The notes beneath the pieces were generated by a model. The model was not told the origin of the DNA. It made no database searches and worked only from the letters and a program-made list of their open reading frames with translations. A stretch of DNA of 64,000 bases, from contig NZ_PQSQ01000008.1 in assembly GCF_002920575.1 (NCBI RefSeq), forward strand, positions 1 through 64,000. Direction: 5' to 3'. Origin of the DNA: Streptomyces sp. Ru73 (GTDB taxonomy: Bacteria; Actinomycetota; Actinomycetes; Streptomycetales; Streptomycetaceae). Made by a program: the position numbers and the translations under genes. This document shows, in pieces, positions 41,770-51,623 of the stretch. Position 1 is the stretch's first letter. Each line of letters starts with the position of its first letter.

Positions 41770-42495
41770 ATGGCGGGCAAGGGACGGGGCGGCGCCGGAA
41801 AGAGCCTGGTGCGGGCGACGCTCGCCATCCACCAGCCGCCCCTCGGCTACAGCACCAAGCCCGGCGGACTGATCACCACCTTCTCCTTCGACTTCAACCC
41901 GGCGCAGCTCGCGCTCAGCCGCCGCGCCGAGTGGAAGACCACACCCACCGCCGCGGTGCGCGACGGCGCGCTCCCGGAGTTCATGGGTGCCGCGCCGCGC
42001 GAGATGACGGTGGAGGTGTTCCTCGACCGGTCCGGCGAGCCGGACAGCAACGACGTGCGCAAGAACGTCGAGGCGCTGTTCTCCTGCTGCGAGGTGACGG
42101 CGGCGAGCATCGCGGCGAAGCAGCCGTCGACGCCGTGGGTGGTGTTCGAGTGGGGGTCGTTCTCCACGGCCCGGTTCACCGCGTACGTGAGCGCGGTGGA
42201 GGCCTCGTACACCCTCTTCGGCACGACGGGCGTGCCGATCCGCGCCACCTGCCAGGTGCACCTGCACGAGATCCCCAGCCGGACCGCGGGCCAGAACCCC
42301 ACGTCCGGCGCGCTCACCGCGCGCCGTGTGCACCGCGTGGTGGCGGGCGACTCGCTGCAGTACCTGGCCTTCCGCGAGTACGGGGACGCCACCGCCTGGC
42401 GCACCATCGCCGAGGCCAACGACATCGACAATCCCGCACAGCTGCGGCCGGGGACCGAACTGGTGCTCCCGGCCGCCGAAGAGGTCGGTTCCTGA
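41770..42495 (+). CDS. LysM-containing tip/baseplate adaptor protein
   Basis: 241-residue protein with an N-terminal gp53-like beta domain (FDFNPAQLALSRRAEWKTTP, REMTVEVFLDRSGEPDSNDV) and a C-terminal LysM domain at about 190-236 (RVVAGDSLQYLAFREYGDAT, then IDNPAQLRPGTELVLP). In contractile systems it links the initiator tube ring to the spike; LysM may contact peptidoglycan or stabilise the hub. The stop overlaps the spike gene start. Confidence 0.88.
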   Translation: MAGKGRGGAGKSLVRATLAIHQPPLGYSTKPGGLITTFSFDFNPAQLALSRRAEWKTTPTAAVRDGALPEFMGAAPREMTVEVFLDRSGEPDSNDVRKNVEALFSCCEVTAASIAAKQPSTPWVVFEWGSFSTARFTAYVSAVEASYTLFGTTGVPIRATCQVHLHEIPSRTAGQNPTSGALTARRVHRVVAGDSLQYLAFREYGDATAWRTIAEANDIDNPAQLRPGTELVLPAAEEVGS

Positions 42496-44390
42496 TGACC
42501 CAGATCGGTTACTCCAACGTCTTCCACGTCAAGGTGGGCGGTGCGCCGCTGCGGCCGCAGCACGCCCGGCTGCTCGTCGCGGGCTGGGTCGACTTCGGTG
42601 CCGGGGTGCCCGGCGCCTTCCAGCTGACCTTCCGCGACCCGAAGCGGAAGCTGCTCGGCGAGGCAGGCGTGAAGATCGGCACCGAGGTCGAGCTGGCGCC
42701 GGTCGCCGACGGACAGGGCGCGCAGTCCGTGCTGCTCACCGGCGAGGTGACGGGCCTGGAGACGGACTACGACGGGACCGGCACCTTCACCGTCGTACGC
42801 GGCTACGACCTCGGCCACCGGATGCTGCGGCAGCGCCGGGTGGCCGGCTACCGCTCCATGACCGCCTCCGACATCGTCCGGAAGCTGGCGGGCCAGGACC
42901 GGGTGCCGGTCGGCCGGATCGACGGCACCACCGCCAAGTACGAGTTCCTCACCCAGGCCAACGTCACCGACTGGGACTTCGCGTGCCGGCTGGCCGACGA
43001 GAGCGAGCGGGTGCTGTCGCTCAGTTCCAAGGGGAAGCTGCAGTTCGTCAAGGCCGACCCGGCGTCCGGCGCGCCCCCGGTGAGCACGCCGAGCGAGAAG
43101 AGCCCGTTCGTCCTGGAGGCGGGCGTGGACATCCTGCGCTGCCGGGCCGCGGTGACCTCGGCGGACCAGGTGAGTTCGGTGGAGGCCCGGGGCTGGGACG
43201 TGACGACCAAGCGGGACCTGGTCGGCCGGGCCACCGCCGCGACCACGCCCGGTGTGTCGATCGGGACCACCCCGGGCCGGGCCGCGACGGCGTTCGGCGC
43301 GGCCACCCTCGTGGAGACCGACACGCCGCTCGACACCCAGGCACAGGTCAGGTACGCGGCACAGTCGCTCGCCGACGACGTGACCGGGGCCTTCGCCGAG
43401 CTGGAGGTGACCGTGCGCGGCAACCCGAAGCTGCGGCCCGGCGTGCCGGTCGCGCTCGCCGACGTGGGGGAGCCCTTCGAGGGCAAGTACACGGTGACCG
43501 CGGCCCGCCACTCCTTCGGCGACGGCCGGCACTACGAGACGCTGCTGACCGTCAGCGGCCGCCAGTGGCGGTCCCTGTACGGCCTCGCCTCGGGCGGCGC
43601 GAGCGTGCAGCCCCGGCTGCCGAGCGTCGCCAACGCCCTGGTCACGGACGTCAAGGACCCGCTCAAGCAGGGCCGCGTCAAGCTCCGCTTCCCGTGGCTG
43701 GACGACAAGTACACCAGCGACTGGACGCGCACCGTGCAGTTCGGCGGCGTCAAGGGCGGGGGAGTGATCACCCCGGACGTGGGCGACGAGGTGCTGGTCG
43801 CGTTCGACCGGGGGACGCTGGACCACCCGTACGTCATCGGCGGGCTCTACAACGGCCGGGACAAGCCGGACCCGGTGGACGTGCCGCTGTACGACGGCAC
43901 GAAGGGCACCATCACCCGGCGTACCGTCGCCGACCGCAGCGGCAACCGCATCGACCTCCTCGACCAGCGCACCGGCGGCAAGCGCGGCGTACGGCTGAGC
44001 ACCGGGGACAACAAGCTGACGGTCAACCTGGACCGTACGAACACCGAGATCACCGTCGACAGCTCCGGCAGCGTCACCATCAAGGGCAGCCGGTCGGTGT
44101 CCGTGGAGGCGGGCACCGACCTGGACCTCAGCGCCCGCCGCAACCTGACCATCAAGAGCGGCGGCATGCTCAACATCGAGGGCCGGGGGCTGGTCAACCT
44201 CAAGTCCCTCGGCGGTGCGGTCAACGTGGACGCGGTGGGCGCGCTGAGCCTGAAGGCGCTGGGCGCCGCGACGGTCAGCGCCGGCGGCACCATCCAGGTC
44301 AACTCCGTCGCCAACGTCGGCATCCGGGCCGCCACGCTCATGCTCCAGGGCGTCGTGCTGGTCAACAACAAGCCGTACCCGATCCCGTGA
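42495..44390 (+). CDS. VgrG-like spike/hub protein (gp27-gp5 fusion)
   Basis: Spike of 631 residues. Residues 1-370 form the gp27-like hub (YRSMTASDIVRKLAGQD, YEFLTQANVTDWDFACRLAD); an OB-fold follows at about 380-470 (GRVKLRFPWLDDKYTSDWTR, PDVGDEVLVAFDRGTLDHPY); the C-terminal 120 residues are repeated beta strands (VSVEAGTDLDLSARRNLTIK, GRGLVNLKSLGGAVNVDAVG) forming the needle. No enzymatic extension follows the needle, ending NNKPYPIP, so any effector must be loaded separately. Confidence 0.93.
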   Translation: MTQIGYSNVFHVKVGGAPLRPQHARLLVAGWVDFGAGVPGAFQLTFRDPKRKLLGEAGVKIGTEVELAPVADGQGAQSVLLTGEVTGLETDYDGTGTFTVVRGYDLGHRMLRQRRVAGYRSMTASDIVRKLAGQDRVPVGRIDGTTAKYEFLTQANVTDWDFACRLADESERVLSLSSKGKLQFVKADPASGAPPVSTPSEKSPFVLEAGVDILRCRAAVTSADQVSSVEARGWDVTTKRDLVGRATAATTPGVSIGTTPGRAATAFGAATLVETDTPLDTQAQVRYAAQSLADDVTGAFAELEVTVRGNPKLRPGVPVALADVGEPFEGKYTVTAARHSFGDGRHYETLLTVSGRQWRSLYGLASGGASVQPRLPSVANALVTDVKDPLKQGRVKLRFPWLDDKYTSDWTRTVQFGGVKGGGVITPDVGDEVLVAFDRGTLDHPYVIGGLYNGRDKPDPVDVPLYDGTKGTITRRTVADRSGNRIDLLDQRTGGKRGVRLSTGDNKLTVNLDRTNTEITVDSSGSVTIKGSRSVSVEAGTDLDLSARRNLTIKSGGMLNIEGRGLVNLKSLGGAVNVDAVGALSLKALGAATVSAGGTIQVNSVANVGIRAATLMLQGVVLVNNKPYPIP

Positions 44391-44445
44391 CGGCCGGGCG
44401 GATCGCCGGGAACGGCACGGAAGAGAGAAGGCAGGTGGCCCACTG

Positions 44446-44946
44446 ATGGCCGATCAGTTCGTCGGGTCCGGCTGGGCGTTCCCCCTGCGCATCGGACCCA
44501 CCGGCGGCATCGCCCTGGTCAGCGGGGAGCGCGAGGTCGAGGAGGCCATGCGGCTCGTGCTGGCCACGGCGCCGGGCGAGCGTCCGATGCGCCCCGAATT
44601 CGGCTGCGCCATCCACGACATGGTCTTCGCGCCGGTCAACGAGGCCACGGCGGGCCGCATCCAGCACGAGGTGTACGCCAGCCTCGACCGCTGGGAGCCC
44701 CGCATCGAGGTGGACGACGTCACCGTGACGGCGGGCGACGACCAGGGCGTGCTCTACATCGACGTGCGCTACTCGATCCGCGGCACCAACAACCCGCGCA
44801 GCCTGGTCTTCCCGTTCTACGTCATCCCTTCGCACGACGAGCCGGGCGGAGCGGGTGACGGTGACCCGCCCGGCGGGCCGGGGCCCGGAGCCGGGCCCGC
44901 CACCCTTCCCCGTACGACCGACGAGCACATTGGAAGCGACCGCTGA
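44446..44946 (+). CDS. gp25-like baseplate wedge protein
   Basis: 166-residue baseplate protein of the gp25/W family: FVGSGWAFPLRIGPTGGIAL, EREVEEAMRLVLATAPGERP, RPEFGCAIHDMVFAP, with the conserved E-P-R triad region WEPRIEV. Starts sheath assembly from the baseplate. A Gly/Pro-rich tail of about 35 residues follows the domain. The stop overlaps the next start (CTGATGG). Confidence 0.93.
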   Translation: MADQFVGSGWAFPLRIGPTGGIALVSGEREVEEAMRLVLATAPGERPMRPEFGCAIHDMVFAPVNEATAGRIQHEVYASLDRWEPRIEVDDVTVTAGDDQGVLYIDVRYSIRGTNNPRSLVFPFYVIPSHDEPGGAGDGDPPGGPGPGAGPATLPRTTDEHIGSDR

Positions 44947-46904
44947 TGGCCCTGCCCTCCCCGAACCTCGACGACCGGCGCTTCCAGCAGTTCGTCGACG
45001 ACGCCAAGCGCTACATCCAGCAGCGCGCCCCGGAGTGGACCGACCACAACGTCTCCGACCCCGGCGTGACGCTGGTGGAGACGGTCGCGCACATGGCCGA
45101 CCAGGTCGTCTACCGGCTCAACCGGGTACCGGAGAAGAACCACCTGGCCTTCCTCGACCTGCTCGGCATCACCCTCTTCCCGCCGTCGGCGGCCCGCGCC
45201 GACGTGACCTTCTGGCTCTCCGCGCCCCAGGAACAGCCCGTACGGCTCGCCGTCGGCACCGAGGTGGCCACCGCGCGCACCGAGAGCGAGGAGGCGGTCG
45301 TCTTCGCCACCGAGCACGAACTCACCATCGTGCCGAGCGAGTTGTCGCATCTGGTGGTCCACCCGCAGGACGGCGAGGCCACCGAGCGGACCTCCGACCT
45401 GGCCGAGGCCAAGGACGTCAACTGCTTCGCCGAGGCCCCGCGGCCCGGCGACCGGATGCTCTTCGGGCTGAGTGCCGCCGTGCCGCACTGCGCCGTGGCG
45501 CTGACCCTGGAGAGCCGCGTCGACGGCGTCGGCGTGGACCCGCGGCAGCCCCCGCTGGTCTGGGAGGCGTGGACAGCGGACGGCTGGGCGGAGTGCGAGG
45601 TCGAGCGGGACACCACCGGCGGTCTGAACCGCCCCGGCGAGGTCGTCCTGCACGTCCCCGGCGGGCACGTGCTCTCCCGCGCCGGGCGCCGGGAGGCCGG
45701 CTGGCTGCGCTGCCGGGTCACCGAGGCCGCCGCCGGCCAGCCCTTCTACACCGTCTCGCCCACCATCCGCTCGGCCGAGGCGTTCACCATCGGCGGCACC
45801 ACCCGCGCCGTGCACGCCGAGACCGTCCGCGACGAACTCCTCGGCGAGGCCACCGGGCTGCCGGCCCAGCGGCTGCGGCTCGCGCACGCGCCCGTCGTCG
45901 GCGACGTGCCGCCGCTGCTCCTCCAGGTCGCCGAGCGCGACGGCTGGGTCGACTGGCAGGTCGTCGGGCACTTCGCCGCCTCGGGTCCTGAGGACCGGCA
46001 CGTCACCCTCGACGCCGCCACCGGCGAGGTCGCCTTCGGCCCCGCCGTCCGCGAACCCGACGGCACCCTGCGCCAGTACGGCGCCGTACCGCCCAAGGGC
46101 GCCATGATCCGCGCCCGCCGCTACCGCACCGGCGGCGGCAAGGCCGGGAACGTCGCCCGCGGCGCCATCCAGGTGCTGCGCGACTCCGTGCCGTACGTTG
46201 CCGAGGTCACCAACCGCGAGGCGGCCGTCGGCGGCGTGGACGGCGAGACGGTGGAGGAGGCCAAGGTCCGCGCACCCATCGCGCTGAGCGCCCAGGACCG
46301 GGCCGTGACCCTCCGCGACTACGAGGAACTCGCCCGCCGTGCCGCGCCCGAGACCGCCCGCATCACCTGCCTGGCCGCCGAACCGGACGAGCACGGCGCG
46401 CACGCCGTACGCGTCCTGGTCATCCCGCAGGCCGTGCCGGACCCGGGCGGCCGGCTCCGCTTCGAGCAGCTGGTGCCCAGTGACGCACTGCTCGGCAGGA
46501 TCACCCGGTACCTCGACGACCGGCGGCTGATCGGCACCCGGCTCGCCGTCGGCCCGCCGTACTACCAGGGCGTCACCGTCGTCGCGACCCTGCACGCCTT
46601 CCGCGGCACCGACACCGACCGGGTCCGCAGGGACGCGCACGACGCGCTCTACCGCCATCTGGACCCGCTGACCGGCGGCGCGCACGGCACCGGCTGGCCC
46701 TTCGGCCGGCCCGTGCAGGCCGGTGAGGTCTTCGCCGTCCTCCAGCGTGTGCCCGGCGTCGAGCTCGTCGACCAGGTGCTGCTGCACCCGGCCGACCCGC
46801 TGACCGGCAAGCGCGGCGACGCCACCGACCGGATCGGCCTGGATCCGTCCGCGCTGGTCTTCTCCTTCGACCACCGCGTCCGGGTGATCGGGGACGCCAC
46901 ATGA
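44946..46904 (+). CDS. gp6/J-like baseplate wedge protein
   Basis: Large baseplate protein of 652 residues. N-terminal segment NLDDRRFQQFVDDAKRYIQQ, then PEWTDHNVSDPGVTLVETVA and ADQVVYRLNRVPEKNHLAFL are typical of the putative baseplate assembly (J) family; the C-terminal part holds VTLRDYEELARRAAPETARI. With gp25- and gp7-like proteins it builds the wedge around the hub. Overlaps the next gene by ATGA. Confidence 0.92.
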   Translation: MALPSPNLDDRRFQQFVDDAKRYIQQRAPEWTDHNVSDPGVTLVETVAHMADQVVYRLNRVPEKNHLAFLDLLGITLFPPSAARADVTFWLSAPQEQPVRLAVGTEVATARTESEEAVVFATEHELTIVPSELSHLVVHPQDGEATERTSDLAEAKDVNCFAEAPRPGDRMLFGLSAAVPHCAVALTLESRVDGVGVDPRQPPLVWEAWTADGWAECEVERDTTGGLNRPGEVVLHVPGGHVLSRAGRREAGWLRCRVTEAAAGQPFYTVSPTIRSAEAFTIGGTTRAVHAETVRDELLGEATGLPAQRLRLAHAPVVGDVPPLLLQVAERDGWVDWQVVGHFAASGPEDRHVTLDAATGEVAFGPAVREPDGTLRQYGAVPPKGAMIRARRYRTGGGKAGNVARGAIQVLRDSVPYVAEVTNREAAVGGVDGETVEEAKVRAPIALSAQDRAVTLRDYEELARRAAPETARITCLAAEPDEHGAHAVRVLVIPQAVPDPGGRLRFEQLVPSDALLGRITRYLDDRRLIGTRLAVGPPYYQGVTVVATLHAFRGTDTDRVRRDAHDALYRHLDPLTGGAHGTGWPFGRPVQAGEVFAVLQRVPGVELVDQVLLHPADPLTGKRGDATDRIGLDPSALVFSFDHRVRVIGDAT

Positions 46905-47470
46905 GGGGATCGATCGACGGGCTCGGCTCGTCAGCACCGCTGGGCGACATGCTGCCCGCCGTCTTCGCCGAGGACGACCTGGCCCAGCGCTTCGTCGCCG
47001 GGCTGGACGAGGTGCTCGCGCCCATCCACAACGTCCTGGACTGCCTGGACTCCTACTTCACCCCCTCGCTCGCGCCGGCCGACTTCACCCGCTGGCTCGG
47101 CGAGTGGGTCGGTGCCGCGCCCGACGGCGGCCCCGACCTCCCCGAGGACCCGGCGCAGCTGCGTGCCGCGGTCGCCGCGGCCGTACGCCTGCACCGCATC
47201 CGCGGCACCCGGCGCGGCCTGGAGGAGGCCGTACGGCTCACCTTCGGCGTCACGCCGGAGATCGCCGAGAGCGGCGGCGCCACCTGGGACGCCCGGCCCC
47301 TCGGCCCGTTCCCCGGAGGGCGCCGCCCGAGCCTGCACGTCAGACTCCGGCTCCGCGACCCGGGGCCGCACGACGAACACCGGCTGGAGCGGCTCGTCGC
47401 AGCCGCCCGGCCCGCGCACATGCCCTACACGGTCCAGGTGACCGCAGCCGAAAGGACAACCGACAGGTGA
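46901..47470 (+). CDS. gp7/I-like baseplate (tail protein I) protein
   Basis: 189-residue protein of the phage tail protein I family: LPAVFAEDDLAQRFVAGLDE, NVLDCLDSYFTPSLAPADFT, WLGEWVGAAPDGG and HRIRGTRRGLEEAVRLTFGV. It completes the wedge heterotrimer. ATG overlaps the J-like stop and its own stop overlaps the zinc-ribbon protein start. Confidence 0.9.
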   Translation: MRGSIDGLGSSAPLGDMLPAVFAEDDLAQRFVAGLDEVLAPIHNVLDCLDSYFTPSLAPADFTRWLGEWVGAAPDGGPDLPEDPAQLRAAVAAAVRLHRIRGTRRGLEEAVRLTFGVTPEIAESGGATWDARPLGPFPGGRRPSLHVRLRLRDPGPHDEHRLERLVAAARPAHMPYTVQVTAAERTTDR

Positions 47471-48738
47471 CCGACCACAACTCTGCCTCCTCCGCCGCCG
47501 GCGGCCGGCCGGCGGACTGCCCCGAGTGCGGCACCCGTACGGCCCCGGGCCAGTCGTTCTGCGACGGCTGCGGCACGGTACTGGGCTGGAAGCCGCCGAA
47601 GTTCGTCACGGAAGCGCCGGGCCCGTCCGCCGCGCCCGCCGAGCCGGAGCAGCCCGCCGCCGCCCGGGACACCACAGCCCGGGAAACCCCCGCCCGGGAC
47701 ACCACCGGGCCCGAGGAGACGACGCTCCGTCAGGACACCGTCTCCGCCGACGCCGACACCGCGCCCCAGGGCGCCGTCGACCCCCGCGGCCCGGCAGAGG
47801 CGCAGCCCGCCTCCGGGGCGCAGCCGGACGCCGCCGGGGCCGACGAGCGGGCCAGGGCACTGCTCATACCGGTGGCCGACCCCGAGGCGCGCGCTGCGGC
47901 CGAGCCGGCCGTCGCACCGGTGCTGCCCGGACGCCCGGAAGCGGCCCGCCCCGTGGCGCAGGGACCGGCCTACGACCCCAGCGAGGAGGGCGGCACACCC
48001 TGCCCGTGGTGCTCCACCGGCAACCGCCCCGACCGGCACTTCTGCCGCCGCTGCGCCATGTCGCTCGACGCGCGCCCGGAGGGCCCGGCCCGGCGGCTGC
48101 CGTGGTGGCGCCGCATCCTGGACCGCCGCAACCGCCCGGCGCCCTGGGCCGGCACCCGCCCGCGCCTGCGCCGGGACCTGGGCCGCATCCTGAGCTGGAC
48201 GTTCCGTCTGATCGTGGTCGGCCTGGTGGTGTTCGCCGCGTTCAACATCGGCACCGCCGTCGACGCCGTGCGCGACCACTTCGCCAAGCGCGCGCCGGTG
48301 GACCCGGACAGCTACGCGGCGTCCCGCTCGTACGAGGACCACGGCGACAAGCTGGCCTTCGACAAGTTCAACAACACCTGGTGGGGCCCGGGCGTCTCGG
48401 AGTCCGGCAAGGGGGAGTGGATCGAGGCGCGGTTCCAGGAGCCCGTCCGACTGCTGGACCTGATGATCACGCCCGGCATCTCGACCAAGCCGGCCGACCT
48501 CACCAAGGCCGCCCTGCCGCACCGGATCGACGCCCTGGTGACCACCGCCGACGGGCACCACTTCACCAAGCCGCTGGTCCTCGACCGGGCGAGCGGACCA
48601 CAGCGCGTCGACTTCCGCGTCGGCGACGTCAGCTCCGTACGGTTCGTCGTGCAGTCGTCCTACAACTCCGGCTCCGACAAGCAGGTCTCCTTCGCCGAGA
48701 TCGAGTTCTTCGGGCGCTCCCACTCGTCGAGTTCCTGA
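47467..48738 (+). CDS. Zinc-ribbon, single-span protein with discoidin-like outer domain
   Basis: 423-residue protein. Two four-Cys zinc ribbons (Cys18, 21, 32, 35 and Cys179, 182, 193, 196) are separated by an acidic Ala/Pro-rich region; a membrane helix lies at about 241-264 (ILSWTFRLIVVGLVVFAAFN); the C-terminal 140 residues (AFDKFNNTWWGPGVSESGKG, then DVSSVRFVVQSSYNSGSDKQ) look like a galactose-binding/discoidin-type glycan-binding domain. Arg-rich sequence before the helix places the ribbons in the cytosol. Co-translated with the baseplate genes, it is the best candidate for a membrane dock of the injection system. Confidence 0.85.
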   Translation: MTDHNSASSAAGGRPADCPECGTRTAPGQSFCDGCGTVLGWKPPKFVTEAPGPSAAPAEPEQPAAARDTTARETPARDTTGPEETTLRQDTVSADADTAPQGAVDPRGPAEAQPASGAQPDAAGADERARALLIPVADPEARAAAEPAVAPVLPGRPEAARPVAQGPAYDPSEEGGTPCPWCSTGNRPDRHFCRRCAMSLDARPEGPARRLPWWRRILDRRNRPAPWAGTRPRLRRDLGRILSWTFRLIVVGLVVFAAFNIGTAVDAVRDHFAKRAPVDPDSYAASRSYEDHGDKLAFDKFNNTWWGPGVSESGKGEWIEARFQEPVRLLDLMITPGISTKPADLTKAALPHRIDALVTTADGHHFTKPLVLDRASGPQRVDFRVGDVSSVRFVVQSSYNSGSDKQVSFAEIEFFGRSHSSSS

Positions 48739-48755
48739 GACACGGGCAGGACCAC

Positions 48756-48800
48756 GGACGGGCCCGTCGGCCGGCGTACCGGCGCATCACGGGCCCGTCC
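48756..48800. terminator. Terminator between the baseplate operon and the LuxR gene
   Basis: Arms GGACGGGCCCGT and ACGGGCCCGTCC, 12 bases, with a nested GCCGG/CCGGC hairpin. The right arm overlaps the last codons of the converging LuxR-type gene, so it can serve both strands. Confidence 0.75.
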
Positions 48801-51603
48801 CCCCGTCCTCGTCCAGCGCCTCCCGCAGCGCGGTGCGGCGCCGGATGCCCAACTTCCGGTAGGTACTGGTCAGATGGGTCTCCACGGTACGCCGCGCGAG
48901 GTGCAGCAGGGCCGCTATCTCGGCGTTGGACCGGCCGTCGGCGGCGAGCGCGGCGATCCGGCGCTCGCTGTCGGTGAGGGCGCCGGCGCCGGTCCGCCGG
49001 GCGGGCGTGCGCCGCGCACCGCTGTCGCGCAGCGCCTGCTCGGCCTGGGCCAGCAGTGGCGCCGCGCCCATGTGGTCGGCGGTGGCGGCGGCCTCCCGCA
49101 GCAGCGGCCGGGCCCGGCGCGGATGCCCGGCGGCGGCGAGCTGCCGGCCGTGCGTGATCAGCGCCGGGACCAGCTCGATGTCCAGCCCGTCCTCCGGTCC
49201 GGCGTGTGCGGCGCCCTGACCGGCGTCCGGCCCGGGCTCCGAGGCCCCGCCCCGCAGTACGGTGACGGCCCGTTCGGTCAGTTCCAGGCCGTGCCGGCCG
49301 CCCGTGGCCGCACCGAGGACGCGCAGCGCACGGCCCACGACGCGCGGGGTGTCCCAGATCGCGGCCAGCCGGTACTCCTCCTCCGCCAGCGGCAGTGCCG
49401 CCTGCGGCCGGCCGAGCGCCAGGTGGCACTCGGCGGCTGCCGACCGCCACGGGGAGACGGCCGGGCTGAGGATGTCCCGCGCCGACTGCCGCCGCCCGCA
49501 GTCGAGGAAGTCCTCCAGCGCGCCCAGCTGGTCGCCCTCTGCGGCACGCAGCACGCCACGCGCGTAGAGGAAGCGGTTGAGCTGCCAGCCGTCCGTGGAC
49601 GCGTCGACGTGGACGTCCTGCGCGATCCGCCGCGCTTCCGCGGTGCGCCCGGCGCGCACCAGCGAAATGACCGTGTGCGCACGCAAGTTGGTCGGCGCGG
49701 CGTGCCCCGGCGGCAGCCCGGGTGGTCGCTGGTCGGGGAACTCCTCCGCCGTGAACCGGCCGCGCGCCGCCTCGGTGTCGGCACGGGTGTTGAGCAGCGC
49801 GTGGTGGGCCGGGTGCAGCGGCGAGAGGCGTTCGGTCAGGCCGTTCCGCACGAACCGGTCGGCGTCCTCCAGCGCGTCCGCCCACTGCGCCACGGTGGAG
49901 GCCGCGCTCAGCTGGTACGGCAGCAGCATCCGGTCCTCCGGCGCCGCGACGAGCTGCCTGACCTGCCGCATGGCCGCCTCGGCCGACAGCAGCCCGGCGG
50001 CGGCCTCGTACCGCACCAGCAGCGTCCGCACGGCCGGGCTGAGCAGGTCGGGCGACCGCTCGGCCGTCTCCCGCAGCCGCTGGTGCACCTCGCGCCGGAT
50101 GTCCCGGTCGTGGTCGGAGAGCAGCGCGGCCGCCGTCTGCACCGTGCGGGCCAGCACCGGGTCGTCCTGGTCGTCGATGTCCCGCAGCACATCGAAGGCG
50201 GCCCGCGCCTCGCCCCGGTGGACGAGCGCGGTGCCCAGCCCGAGCGCCGTCGCCACCTTCTGCTCGGGCCGCTCCTGGAGCCGCAGCGCCTCGGTCAGCC
50301 GCGGTATACCCGCCGACCGCACGGTGGCGAACTCCAGCGCGCCGAGCCGCGTCAGCACCTCGGCGCGGCGTTCGCGCGGCATCCACGTGTCCAGCGCGGC
50401 ACGCAGATACGCGGCGGCATCGCCGTCCCGGCCCGCGCGGGACGCCTCACGCGCCGCGTCCAGCAGGGTGTCGGTCGCCCAGTCGCCGCCGGAAGGCCGG
50501 GCCCGCAGCAGGTGCCCGGCCACGGCCTCGGCCCGGTCACCCCTGCGGTACCGGTGCGCGGCGGCCCGGCGGTGCAGTTCGACCCGGTCCTCCTCGGGCC
50601 AGCCGTCCAGCACCGCGCTGCGCAGCAGGGGGTGGGCGAAGAGCGGGCCGCCGTGGCCGGGGTCGCGGCGCAGCAGGCCCAGCCGGGTCATCGCGGTGAG
50701 CCACCCGGGCACCCGGGCGACGCCGGCCCCGCTCACCTCGGCCAGCAGCTCCTCGGTGACGTGGGCGTGCGCCCCGCCGCTCGCCTCCAGCTCGGCCAGC
50801 GCACGGGCCACGGCGGCGGTCTCGGGCCCGGCGCTGTCCAGCCACCACAGCACGGCCGCCGCGTAGGCACCCGGGTACAGGTCGGCACAGCTGACGGGCA
50901 GCGCGGCGCCGTCCCGGCCGCCGTCCGGCAGCACGGCCAGCAGGTCGTCCAGCAGGGCACGCAGCAGCAGCGGCAGGCCGGCGCCCGCGCGCACGCAGTC
51001 GGCCACCCAGGAGTCCGCAGCGTCCGCCCCGAACGCCTCGCGCACCAGCGCCGCACCGGCCTCCGGGCTCAGCGGGGCCGGCGCGTGCGCCCGCACCAGC
51101 GACGGCGACAGGGCGTGCGCCAGGCCGGGGCCGGGCGGTGCGATGTCGTACTGCACCCGCTCGCTCGCCACCAGCAGGACGGGCAGCCCGGCGAGCCGGC
51201 GGGCGGCCTCGGCCAGCCAGCGCCGGGAAGCGGAGTCGGCGAGGTGCACGTTGTCCACGGTCAGCAGCAGCGGCGAGGCGTCCGCGTACTCGCGCAGCAG
51301 CTCCCACAGCCGCGCCGCCAGATCCATCGGGGACGCGTCCTCGTCCGCCCCCGCCGGCTGCTGCGCATCGAGCAGCTGCACGACGGGACCGAGGACGGTA
51401 CGGGCACTCTCGGCGGAGCAATCGGCCCGCAGCACCCGCATCCCGTGCTGCTCACCGTGCAGCGCCGCGGTGTCCAGAAGGGCACTGCGGCCGGTCCCCG
51501 TGGGTCCGCGGAACAGCAGCAGCCGGCCCGCTCCGGTCCGCGCGCGGGCGGCCTCGGCGGCCAGCAGGCCGAGCGCGGCCTCGCGCTCCAGTAGCTCGGT
51601 CAC
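48787..51603 (-). CDS. LuxR-family large ATP-binding regulator (LAL)
   Basis: 938-residue regulator from GTG 51603. An N-terminal STAND-type ATPase has the Walker A GPTGTGRS at residues 33-40; a long helical tetratricopeptide-like middle follows; a LuxR helix-turn-helix ends the protein (ALTDSERRIAALAADGRSNA, then IAALLHLARRTVETHLTSTY). Start set at MTELLERE, where LAL proteins begin; a longer frame would cross the divergent promoter. It lies inside the injection-system locus, convergent with the baseplate operon and divergent from a small LuxR-type regulator, so it may control the system. Confidence 0.87.
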   Translation of the reverse strand: MTELLEREAALGLLAAEAARARTGAGRLLLFRGPTGTGRSALLDTAALHGEQHGMRVLRADCSAESARTVLGPVVQLLDAQQPAGADEDASPMDLAARLWELLREYADASPLLLTVDNVHLADSASRRWLAEAARRLAGLPVLLVASERVQYDIAPPGPGLAHALSPSLVRAHAPAPLSPEAGAALVREAFGADAADSWVADCVRAGAGLPLLLRALLDDLLAVLPDGGRDGAALPVSCADLYPGAYAAAVLWWLDSAGPETAAVARALAELEASGGAHAHVTEELLAEVSGAGVARVPGWLTAMTRLGLLRRDPGHGGPLFAHPLLRSAVLDGWPEEDRVELHRRAAAHRYRRGDRAEAVAGHLLRARPSGGDWATDTLLDAAREASRAGRDGDAAAYLRAALDTWMPRERRAEVLTRLGALEFATVRSAGIPRLTEALRLQERPEQKVATALGLGTALVHRGEARAAFDVLRDIDDQDDPVLARTVQTAAALLSDHDRDIRREVHQRLRETAERSPDLLSPAVRTLLVRYEAAAGLLSAEAAMRQVRQLVAAPEDRMLLPYQLSAASTVAQWADALEDADRFVRNGLTERLSPLHPAHHALLNTRADTEAARGRFTAEEFPDQRPPGLPPGHAAPTNLRAHTVISLVRAGRTAEARRIAQDVHVDASTDGWQLNRFLYARGVLRAAEGDQLGALEDFLDCGRRQSARDILSPAVSPWRSAAAECHLALGRPQAALPLAEEEYRLAAIWDTPRVVGRALRVLGAATGGRHGLELTERAVTVLRGGASEPGPDAGQGAAHAGPEDGLDIELVPALITHGRQLAAAGHPRRARPLLREAAATADHMGAAPLLAQAEQALRDSGARRTPARRTGAGALTDSERRIAALAADGRSNAEIAALLHLARRTVETHLTSTYRKLGIRRRTALREALDEDGGTGP

Positions 51604-51623
51604 GGGCGCCGACCGCCCGTGAT

